Part shown: positions 38,286-48,363 of the stretch, one piece after another
Layout: every line of letters begins with the position of its first letter
Position numbering within the stretch: the first letter of the stretch is position 1
Assembly: GCA_027563935.2 (NCBI GenBank)
Contig: JANVAS020000203.1
Coordinates: 3,534,001-3,598,000, forward strand
Length of the DNA stretch: 64,000 bases
Direction: 5' to 3'
Source of the DNA: Costus lasius
Lineage: Eukaryota; Streptophyta; Magnoliopsida; Zingiberales; Costaceae
The notes under the pieces: model-generated
The model's input: the letters and a program-made list of their open reading frames with translations, nothing else
What the model was told of the DNA's origin: nothing
The model's database searches: none
Program-made: the position numbers and the translations under genes

Positions 38286-40778
38286 ATGGTGCGATCCAGA
38301 GGAAATGCTAGCAGCGAGAATGAGCAGACCTCAGATCTTACGAGGACCATTGAGGCTCTGACAGGCATGGTACGACAACAGGGTGCCATGATAGAGAGGC
38401 AAGCTCAGATGCTGCAGCAGCAACAGACTCAGCATCAAGAAGCGCAACAGCAGCTCTTGCAGCAATTGACTCAGGAGAGATCCCAGACTACTACTCGGGT
38501 GGTGGGGAATAACTATCAGGAAGACGCTCATAGGCGCTATGCCTCGCTTGTGAGTGAATTCCAGAAACTGGGTCCTAGTTCTTTTTATGGGGGCTCAGAA
38601 TCAAGTAATGCAGAGAACTGGCAGTTATGCTTGGAAAAGATTTTTCAAGTCATGCGTTGCTCAGATGAGGACAAGCTGTGTCTGGCCACCTACATGATGC
38701 GTGGTGACGCAGATGAGTGGTGGAAGGGCGTGGTGAGGTTAGCTGTGGAAAGACAAGAAACAGTAAATTGGCCTTACTTCTTGTCTCAATTTAACGAGAA
38801 GTATTTCCCTGATAGTTTGGTAGAGGACCGAGAGGTGGAATTTATTCACCTGGAGCAGGGTGATATGACTGTGGACCAGTATGAGTTGTTGTTCACTAAG
38901 TTGGGAAAGTATGCTCCTCACCTGATAAACACTGAAAAGAGGAGGGCTACTAAGTTTCTCAGAGGTCTCAGATGGGACATTCGAGAACAGGTTGGTGCTC
39001 AGCACTTGGAGACTTATGTTGAGACTGTTGGGCGAGCACGCACCATCGAGAGATACATATCTGAGAGGACCGTGACTGTGACTCCTGCAGCTGAGGCGGC
39101 AGCTCCTCAGTATGGTGTTGGCGGCAAGGGTAAGAAGTACTCTAAGCATAAGGATTACAAGAAGAGCAGGTATAAGCCCTACTCTCACAAGGCACCGCAG
39201 CAATCCAGGGATGCACCACAGCAATCCAGGGATGCAGGGAACAGTAACAAAGAGGACCGGATTTGTCATCATTGTGGGCTCAAAGGACATCTGATGAGGG
39301 ACTGTTACAAGAAGAATGGTGTTTGCTTCAGGTGTAAGAAACCTGGGCACATGGTCAAGGTATGCAAAGAGCCTGAGATGCAGCAGAGAGGCACAGATAA
39401 GCCTACAGTCCAGACTCGAGTTTATGCAGTGGCTGAGAAGGATACACGAGCTTCCCGATCCGTCGTGGAAGGTACCTTATTTGTATTTGATCAGTTAGCT
39501 CGCATCTTATTTGATCCTGGTGCAAATTTATCTTTTGTATCTGTTAGATTTGCTGCATGTTTACCTGTAATATCTAAGATGCTAGATTATGTTGTGTCTG
39601 TAAGTACTCCCTTAGGAAAATCATTATCTACAGACACTGTTTGTGCTGATTGTGTAGTGCATGTAGAGGGTTATGAGTTTCTTGTAGATCTAATCCTTTT
39701 AGACATGCAAGACTATGACGTCATCCTAGGTATGGATTGGTTATCCTCACATCATGCCACTGTGGATTGCTTTGAGAAAGTAATCACCTTGAATCTGCTA
39801 GATGGGAATCGGCTTTTTGTGAGAGGTCTAGTGTCAGACCAAGGACCGCATGTGATATCTTTCCTGCAGGCCAGGAAGTTACTTGCTAGTGGGTGCAAGG
39901 GTTATCTTGCGCATGTTAAGGTGCAGGATGATTCTACTCCTGATTTGACTCAGATGGCAGTGGTGAAAGAGTTTCCTGATGTGTTCTCTGAGAAATTTTC
40001 AGGCTTGCCACCCATACGAGAGGTAGAGTTTGGCATTGAGTTGGTGCCAGGTACTGCACCTATTTCCAAAGCTCCTTACCGCATGGCTACATCAGAGTTG
40101 GCCGAGCTTAAGAAGCAACTGGAGGAATTGCTGGAAAAAGGTTACATCCGGCCTAGTGCTTCTCCCTGGGGAGCACCAGTGCTGTTCGTAAAGAAGAAGG
40201 ATGGAACCCTGAGGATGTGTATAGACTACAGGCAACTGAACCAAGTGACTATCAAGAATAAGTATCCTCTCCCCAGAATTGATGATCTATTTGATCAATT
40301 ACAGGGAGCTACAGTGTTCTCTAAGATTGATCTGAGATCAGGGTATTACCAGCTTAGGGTCAAGGATGAGGATATATTTAAGACTGCTTTCAGGACCAGG
40401 TATGGGCATTTTGAATTTCTAGTTATGCCTTTTGGACTGACGAATGCACCTGCTGTCTTCATGGATTTGATGAACAGGGTATTTCATGAACTGCTCGATT
40501 CTTGTGTGGTAGTTTTCATAGATGATATCTTGGTGTACTCTCGGACTACTTCGGATCATGTCAGTGACTTGCGCAGAGTGCTGGAGATTCTGAGGAAGAA
40601 CCGATTATATGCCAAGGCCAGTAAGTGTGAGTTTTGGCTAGAAAAGATCAGCTTCCTTGGGCATGTGATTTCTGGTCAGGGGGTGTCTGTGGATCCAGTC
40701 AAAGTGCAAGCTATCCTTAGTTGGGGAAGACCGACTAGTGCTACTGAGATCAGAAGTTTCCTGGGACTATACTATTAA
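38286..40778 (+). pseudogene. Truncated second Gag-Pol of gypsy B
   Basis: Identical in protein to the first 826 or so residues of 30910-35493: Gag, zinc knuckles, protease, RT with its catalytic Asp pair, and the RT connection. Homology stops at 40765 in the sequence 'tttcctggg'; the frame then runs a few codons into TRIM-like DNA (LYY, stop). RNase H, integrase, chromodomain and third LTR are missing. No indel separates the two units over about 5.2 kb, so the duplication is recent or an assembly product. Confidence 0.95.
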
Positions 40779-41212
40779 CAATAGCATAGTCCACTAAGCC
40801 TTATAAACCACATAATAGTTTCTCCCACTTGCAATGTGGGACTATACTCGGGGTATTACAATCTCCCCCACTTAAGACTTGACGTCCTCGTCAAGCCCAA
40901 ACCTTAACACATGCCCAAGAATCATCCCTTAGTCGGCAGCATGTGAGGTCAGCCCAAAGGTGGCTCCAGCATCCTCGGTAGCCCTTTCCTATTGGAATCT
41001 CACCATGCTTAGGACTAAGTTTTGCTCTGATACCATTTGTTACGACCCGCTTAGTAAGCAAACTATTTATTAACTTGGTGAGCCGATTTGCAACATGACC
41101 CAATCTATTAAAATGCTTAAGCCCAAGTTAACAATAGCAAGCCCACTAAGCCTTATAAACCACATAATAGTTTCTCCCACTTGCAATGTGGGACTATACT
41201 CGGGGTATTACA
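40766..41212 (-). mobile_element. TRIM-like mini LTR retrotransposon, reversed, left LTR truncated
   Basis: The right LTR (41038-41212, 175 bases) reads on the minus strand TGTAATACCCCG...CGGGTCGTAACA. It is followed inward by a Met-tRNA primer site (TGGTATCAGAGC, 41024-41035), about 160 bases of non-coding internal DNA, a purine tract (minus-strand GGGGGAGAT, 40861-40869) and a partial second LTR (about 40776-40860). The LTR copies share the block with GTCCCACATTGCAAGTGGGA. No coding capacity: this fits terminal-repeat retrotransposons in miniature. I did not see the 5S-like segment expected of Cassandra. Confidence 0.8.
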
Positions 41213-42693
41213 ATGAGACAGCCTTGATATGATTGAGACTAATATGTGTTCTAATCTTATAGGATGCTTCGAGCATGGAATAAGATGTAGACTCATGGGT
41301 ACATTGGATGTACTGGACAGACCCTACTTAGGATATTCAATTGCTTGTCACAATGTGAATAATCCTTGTATGCAAATAAGTGGCATATTTCCTCTGACTT
41401 GAGATCACTTGTGTTTCTAAATGATGATTGGCATTGTTTTGAGGTAGTTCAATATCATTTGAAACATAATGGTTATAGACTATCTTGGATAGTGAGCATG
41501 AGTCATGTTAGGGCACTAGTGATAGATATAGGATTGCCGTCTCCTTGATTGGAGTGTGATGTTCTATAGGGGCCCCCTGTATGAGATGATTGAGAAAGTG
41601 TATGGCCATACCCAGATGACTATGATCATCTGATCTAATCATTCTCATCATATTGGAATTACAGGCTTGACACGCTTGTCCAATAAGAACATCCAGTGGC
41701 AAAGGAAACACATATGTCAAGTGACTTGGGTTCACACTTGTGCTGTGGTTTGGGTGTAGTCTTGGAAGACTCTTTCCTTTATATCGGGAGACAGTGATGT
41801 GTTGCTAGATACCCCTCACTGATCGTGATAACGTAAGTTATCGTTACCGACATTTAAAGGAAACCCTTAGGGTCGCACAATTTGATGATATAGCTTACTT
41901 GAGTCAGATCGTGTGGACTGAATTGTTTAGGTTCAGTTTAATGGGATTTAAACTCTGATTGTAAGTGAGATCTGGTCTGATCATGTTTGATTGATTAGGG
42001 CTTGAGATCGGTAAGCTTCGATCGAGAGATTGGATGCTAGATCGGTGAGATCAAGAGCATCAAGAGATGAATGGTCAGATCTTGAGCCTTTTGGTTTAAT
42101 GTGATCTGGATCAAGGCTTGGCTTAATTTGGTCCTTGAACCAAATGAAATGAACCGGCTCATCAAGTGAGCGCATGGTTCAAGGGGAGAGGAAATTGCGA
42201 TCGTTCACTTGGTGTGAACACATGATCGCATGTGGTGGCTTGCTATTTTTAGAAGCCATGATCTCAAAATGAGACCACGCCTCACGTTCGAATAGGTCTC
42301 CCTATTCTCGCCTCTCGCCCCCTTGCTCACTACGACTCACTCTCGTGTGTGAGTGTTGACGACAAGAGAAGGATTCGACCAAGCAAGAAAGATCATCTCT
42401 TCTCCCTTCATTCGATCAGGAGATCTTGGATCCTTGCTAGCACAAGGAGCAACAAGAAAGTAGGCGATCTATCACCTTGTGTGCGCACGCTTTGGAGGAG
42501 AACCACTGTGTTCTCTGCTTCCAAGACGCCATCCAAGAAATGGCATCGGTATGAATTTTCTTCTGTATACAAGTTTTTAAGAAGTTGATCATATGACATG
42601 CATGCGATTCTTTTAGAAACCCTTGCTTCCGCTTTGCAAAATCTTATTATGCGCCTATTAGGGTTTCGCCCCCTCCCCCTTAGGGAACTTTCA
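41213..42693 (+). repeat. 5' LTR of copia P, right segment
   Basis: It resumes after the composite (first five bases are the duplicated TSD ATGAG) and ends AACTTTCA. The conserved hairpin GATAAC-GTAA-GTTATC is near 41826. Matches 48573-50048. Confidence 0.93.
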
Positions 42694-42695
42694 AT

Positions 42696-42708
42696 TGGTA
42701 TCAGAGCC
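42696..42708 (+). promoter_or_regulatory. Primer-binding site of copia P
   Basis: TGGTATCAGAGCC lies two bases after the 5' LTR; initiator Met-tRNA type. Confidence 0.92.
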
Positions 42709-43914
42709 ATGGTTCCTTGTATGTTTCATATGATTGCTTATTGTGATCCTTGTTTGCGCCTAAGATTAGATCTAATGGTTATCTTCATGCGAAACTACAT
42801 GCTCTTTTTCAACATTAGATGTATGTTGGCGCATGACTCTATGATTGGCGCTTGTTGTATGGTTTTTCTCAAAACATGACTTGTGCGCCCCTCATTAGAT
42901 CTAAGCGCCTGCTGTAAAACCGTAGACGGGTTATTAGGGTTGAAGTCATCATCTAGTATAGACCCAACAGTCTGATCAGACTATCTGACAGCCTAGATGG
43001 GTCGACCAGATGGCACCTATGCGCAAGCATGAGGTGGCTATAGGTCGACTGCAGACAGACGTGTAGCGATGTCTGGTTGAGACAACCTGTGAACGTTCAT
43101 GATTTAGGCCCGGGGTCACACCCGCTTGCCAGAACTCATGAGGGTCGTTCAGCCCTTAACGCATGCATGGTTGACCACTAGGTCGACTCAAGTCGGTTAT
43201 GACTTGGTGCATGCAAGGGCAGTGGGTCTAACTTGGTCAGATGAGTGGATCCCTATTAATGGACCGTTGTAAGGTAGTAGGGCACATAAGGAAATAAAAT
43301 TGATGCCAATGGGTTTTTCAAAAATTTTATTTCTTGTTTTTGGATCACATGTTGATTGTATACCATGTTTGATGTTTATTTAATCTTATGTGGGCTGCCC
43401 AATTTTAATGTGTGCTGTGCTGGGGCCTGCGTGCCTGGATTTAATATATTGTAAATTATTATTGTGATCTGCGTATCACATTTTAATTAATTTATAAAGT
43501 GTAATTGACCTGCGTGTCAATCATGTCTAGATAGATTAAATTGTAATTTAATCAGACATGAGCACAGAGCACACGTGGCAGAGGCGCATTTTACCTGGTG
43601 GGTGCATCTGAGCTGCAGTGGGCGCTTGGGCCCGGGTTGGGCCAGATGAAATGCTAAAGACCCATGAAGAGCTCAAGTGAAGACTTAAATTTATTAAGGT
43701 CTTACTTAGGCTTAATGGGCTTTTACCACATAAGATCATCATGCTTTTAATTTACTGTTTCAGTACTTTAGTAACTGCATGATTTATTCTTCTGCTATCA
43801 CCATAGGATTTGAATGATAGTAAGAAGATAAAAGGACCGTTAAAATCCAACGTTAAATATCAAGCACGTAAGCCTTCTGACGCGAAACCTCACTGTTCTG
43901 ACTATCATTGGGGC

Positions 43915-43940
43915 CGTGTTGTACCCACTCAGTGGGCACG
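43915..43940 (+). other. Leader hairpin 1 of copia P
   Basis: CGTG, bulge TTGTA, CCCAC, loop TCA, GTGGG, CACG. Lower and upper stems both pair perfectly. Confidence 0.65.
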
Positions 43941-44118
43941 CCCATCTATCTTCAGACGGTGTGTGATTACACCTGCATGTTACAGAGAAGGGATTTATCG
44001 CTTCTCGTTGCTCAGCATAGCACGTGGTGGTCCAGGGAGTAGGTCGGGTCAGCTTGACCATGTAGGCTACATATTGAGCATATGGTAGCTATATGGAGGC
44101 AGCCATCTGTGGGATCAG

Positions 44119-44152
44119 AGACTGTGTTGTACCAACTCAGTTGGCACAGTCT
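44119..44152 (+). other. Leader hairpin 2 of copia P
   Basis: AGACTGTG, bulge TTGTA, CCAAC, loop TCA, GTTGG, CACAGTCT. Eight lower and five upper pairs. Compared with hairpin 1, the central C-G pair of the upper stem is an A-T pair. Confidence 0.65.
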
Positions 44153-44464
44153 GCTGGATTGCCCAGATGAAGGGGAATCGCACGGGTTGGCGATTGGCAG
44201 GGATTGCCTACCAGAGATTAGTGCTTGTACTCTCTGTGCATCTTATCTCGCCTGAGCGGGACGCGGAGACCAAGTATGAAATCTGGATCCCATCTCACTA
44301 AAAGAGTTTTACTCTTTCGGACTGTTTTGCTGGATTTTTCAGTCAGATAAAATAGTGAGAAAAGAATCATTCTTAAGTCCTGAATTGATTCTAACATTGA
44401 TACTGACCTTGCTGTTCTTGCATTGTAGTAGATTACTGCAGCAACGAACACCACAGCGTTCAAT

Positions 44465-47400
44465 GTGCGATCCCTACTGGAAAGGGAGAAGTTTGCTGGG
44501 CCAAACTTCTCAGACTGGTACGGACAACTTAAGATTGTTCTTAAGGCTGAGAGGAAACTGTATGTCCTCGAGACGGCTATACCGCCTCAACCCGCTCCGA
44601 ACGCCGCAAGGGCGGTTCGGGAAGCTTATGAAAAGCATGTCAATGATAGCATTGACGTCGCTTGCCTTATGCTAGCGTCTATGACGCCACAGCTGCAGCG
44701 TCAGCATGAGGATTTCTCTGCTATAGAAATTATAGCAAATCTCAAGATGCTGTATGCTGCGCAGGCAAGGACTGAACGCTATAACTTGACGAAACTTTTC
44801 TTTCAGAGCAAACTGACTGAAGGGAGTCCAGTTGGAGCTCACGTACTCAAGATGATTGGGTATAAGGAGGCTCTAGAGAAACTGGGACACACCATCAATC
44901 AGGAGCTTGTTGTAGACATCATCTTGCAGTCTCTCCCGGCCTCTTTCGATCCGTTCATCATTAATTTTAATATGAACAAGATCGACTGTACGCCGGCAGA
45001 GTTACTGAACATGCTCTTGACTACAGAGCAGACTCAGTCTCGTGAGAAGGGAACGCCTTCATCCTCTGTCCTAATGGTTCCTTCTAGGAACAAGAAGAAG
45101 GGGAAGAAGGGCAAAGCCCCTGTCAAGAGCTACAAGGCTCTGAAACAAAAGGTGAAGCGGTCAAAGGAATACAGATGTTTCCATTGTGGCCAGCTGGGTC
45201 ACTGGAAAAAGGACTGTAAAGCGCTCCAAGGAGAGAAGAAGGGAAGCAACTCTTTCGCTTCTGGCTCAGGTATTTTCGTGACTGAAGTCATGGTTTCTTC
45301 TTCCATTTCATGGGTGTTGGACACTGCATGTGGAGTTCACATTTGTTCAAATGTACAGGAACTCAAGAGAAGAAGACAGGTGTGACAGCATGAGGTGGAC
45401 CTACGAGTAGGAAACGGGGCACGGGTTGCTGCTATTGCTGTAGGAGTTTATCACATCTCTTTACCATCTGGTCTTGTATTAGAACTAGACAATTGTTATT
45501 TTGTACCGAGCATAACTAAGAATATTATCTCTATTCCTGCTCTTGTCAGGAAAGGGTTTTCCTTTGAATGCAAGATTTCAAAGTGTTATATTTCTTTAGA
45601 TAATATTGTTTATGCTACTGGGTCAATTAACAATGGGTTATTCATGTTGGACATGGAATGTTCTATACAACAGATTGATATGAAGAAAGCCAAGTATGCT
45701 GATGACAGCACCTTGTTATGGCATAGTCGTTTAGGCCATATTAACAAGAAGCGCATTAAGCGGTTGCATGACTATGGACTGCTGGGATCATTTTCCTATG
45801 AGGAGCTTGATACATGCAAAGCTTGTTTAATGGGTAAAATGACGAAGTCTCCTTTTTCTAATAAAGGTCAAAGGGCTTCAGGTTTACTTGACCTCATTCA
45901 CAGTGATGTGTGTGGGCCATTTAGTAAACATGCCAGAGGTGGCTATTCATACTTCATTACCTTTACTGATGATTTCAGTAGGTATGGTTATGTCTATCTT
46001 ATGAGACATAAAAGTGAATCTTTTGACAAGTTCAAAGAGTTCAAGAATGAAGTACAAAATCAGCTAGGCCGACATATCAAGGCACTTCGTTCAGATCGAG
46101 GTGGAGAATACTTGAGTCATGAGTTTACTGACTATCTGAAGGAGTGTGGGATTATCTCACAGCTCACTCCGCCAGGAACACCGCAATGGAATGGTGTGTC
46201 CGAGAGGAGAAATAGAACCTTACTGGATATGGTTCGTTCTATGATGAGTCAGGCTACTCTACCTTACTGCTTTTGGGGATTTGCACTGGAAACAGCTGCA
46301 AAGGTACTAAACCGAGTGCCATCCAAGGCCGTTTCAAAGACTCCATATGAGTTATGGTATGGGAAACAGCCGAGCTTGACATTTATTAAGATCTGGGGTT
46401 GCGAGGCTTATGTCAAAAAGCTCGTCTCTGGGAAACTAGAGAGCAGATCTGAGAAATGTATCTTTGTCGGTTACCCTAAGGAAACAAAGGGTTATTATTT
46501 CTACGATCCCAAAGAGAACAAAGTATTTGTTGCTCGGACAGCTATTTTTCTTGAGAAAGAATTTCTTCTGCAAGAGGCCAGTGGGAGAGAAATAAAGCTG
46601 GATGAGAATCCAGAAGAAGGACAAAGTAGTCAAGCACAGTTGGATGAGCCTGAGCCAGTAGATCAGGTTACAGAACAACCTGAGGCTCAGATATCACGAG
46701 AACCACGAAGATCGGGAAAGATCCGTCGACAGCCTGAGCGCTATGACGGAGTCTACATCATTGATGATGAACCCCTCACTTATGCGGATGCAGTCAGTGG
46801 ACCGGAATCAGCGAGATGGCTTGAAGCTATGCGAGCCGAGATGGACTCCATGTCAGATAACCAAGTTTGGGATTTGGTTGATCCGCCTCCGGGAGTAATC
46901 CCTATAGGCTGTAAATGGATCTTCAAGAAGAAGATTGACATGGATGGTAACGTGGTTACCTATAAAGGCAGGCTAGTTGCGAAAGGTTTCAAACAAATCT
47001 ACGGGATAGATTATGATGAAACTTTCTCTCCTGTAGCTATGTTCAAGTCTATTCGGATTATTCTCGCGATAGCGGCATATTATGATTATGAGATCTGGCA
47101 AATGGACGTGAAGACCGCTTTCCTTAATGGAAAATTAGAAGAGGATGTGTATATGACACAACCTGAAGGTTTCACTAATCCATCGGATCGTCATAAAATA
47201 TGCAAATTAAAGAAGTCCATTTATGGACTTAAACAAGCATCAAGAAGCTGGAATATTCGTTTTGATGAATCAATCTGTAAGTTTGGTTTCATCAAGAATG
47301 AAGATGACCCGTGTGTATATAAGAGGTTTAGTGGGAGCGTGATTACTTTCCTAGTCCTCTACGTCGATGATATCTTGATCATTGGAAACGATATTCCTGA

Positions 47401-48343
47401 ACTGCATGCCGTCAAGGCATGGTTAAGAAAATGTTTCCAGATGAAAGATCTAGGAGAAGCAGCCTATGTATTAGGTGTGAAGATCTACAGAGATAGATCT
47501 AAGAGGCTTCTCGGGCTGTGCCAGAGTACTTACATCGATAAAGTCCTGGAGAGATTCCATTTAGAAAATTCTAAAAGAGGATATCTTCCAGTCAGACATG
47601 GTCTGAATCTTTCAAAGAGTCAGTGTCCACAAACACAGACTGAGAAAGATGAAATGGACAATACGCCTTATGCTTCGGCTATTGGGTCCATTATGTATGC
47701 GATGTTGTGTACTCGCCCAGACGTTGCTTATGGGTTAAGCGTGACCAGTCGATTCCAAAGTAATCCAGGGAAGGCACACTGGATTGCGGTCAAGAACATT
47801 TTGAAATATCTTCGGAGGACCAAAGATATGTTCTTGATATATGGAGGTCAGGAAGAACTCAGTATTGAAGGATATACTGACGCTTCGTTCCAATCTGACC
47901 AGGATGATTTCCGATCGCAATCAGGCTATGTTTTTAGCTTGAATGGAGGTGCAGTGGTGTGGAAAAGTTTCAAACAGTCAATTGTTGCTGATTCCACAAC
48001 AGAAGCCGAGTATGTTGCAGCCTCAGAAGCATCCAAGGAGGCAGTGTGGATTCGTAAGTTCGTTCAGGAACTTGGTGTTGTTCCTTCGAGTGCAGATCCT
48101 TTGGTTATCTTCTGTGATAACACTGGAGCAATAGCACAAGCAAAGGAACCACGGTCGCACCAGAAGTCCAAGCACATACAGAGAAGGTTTCACTTGATCC
48201 GGGAGATCATTGATCGTGGCGAGATCAAAGTTTGCAAGGTTCATACAGATGACAATCTGGCTGACCCGCTTACAAAGCCTCTGGCGCAGCAGAAGCATGA
48301 GAAGCACTGTAATAATATGGGTTTGAGATTTCTCAACCATTAG
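44465..48343 (+). pseudogene. Gag-Pol polyprotein of copia P, one nonsense codon
   Basis: About 1290 codons from a GTG at 44465; no in-frame ATG start is evident, so the natural start is uncertain. Order is copia type: UBN2-like Gag; zinc knuckle CFHCGQLGHWKKDC (about residue 238); protease LDTACGVHICSN; GAG-pre-integrase (LWHSRLGHINKKRI); integrase core with Asp codons at 45904 and 46094 and Glu at 46202 (35-residue spacing); RVT_2 reverse transcriptase with YVDDILIIGN (Asp codons from 47366); RNase H (GYTDASFQSD, DSTTEAEYVAAS, FCDNTGAIA). A TGA at 45383-45385, where M1 and M2 have Gly, lies just after the protease. The rest is open to the stop at 48343. Sub-lineage within copia not assigned. 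Confidence 0.93.
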
Positions 48344-48352
48344 ATTAAGTGC

Positions 48353-48363
48353 AAGTGGGAGAT
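48353..48363 (+). promoter_or_regulatory. Polypurine tract of copia P
   Basis: AAGTGGGAGAT directly abuts the 3' LTR; the same tract is found in M2 (54545-54555). Confidence 0.9.

Larger units (their letters stand above)
28147..41212 (+). mobile_element. Composite insertion: gypsy B, partial second B, reversed TRIM-like element
   Basis: The 13,066-base block is flanked by ATGAG on both sides (28142-28146 and 41213-41217), and the copia LTR reads on without loss. Its parts are LTR-internal-LTR-truncated internal of gypsy B in tandem, then a TRIM-like element in reverse orientation. The outer ends are TGTAAGATCC (start of B LTR) and GGGTATTACA (start of TRIM LTR, reversed), i.e. TGTAA...TTACA. 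The right end is not a B LTR end. One TSD around such a mixture suggests a single integration of a chimeric DNA (inference). Confidence 0.85.
42709..44464 (+). other. Leader of copia P
   Basis: About 1.75 kb between primer site and Gag with no recognisable protein domain. It is homologous to the leaders of M1 and M2. It includes two hairpins sharing loop and bulge (43915-43940, 44119-44152) and a small ORF (43810-44088, 92 residues) whose last 70 or so residues are preserved in M1 and M2 with substitutions but no indels. Whether the ORF is translated is unknown. Such a long leader could carry packaging or translation signals (inference). Confidence 0.75.

Noticed and set aside
35523..40765. 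Independent second insertion of gypsy B
   Set aside because: There is no TSD or foreign DNA between the units; they share the middle LTR, so this is a tandem, not two insertions.
40766..41212. Cassandra-type TRIM
   Set aside because: I could not see the 5S rRNA-like promoter segment that defines Cassandra in the 175-base LTR.
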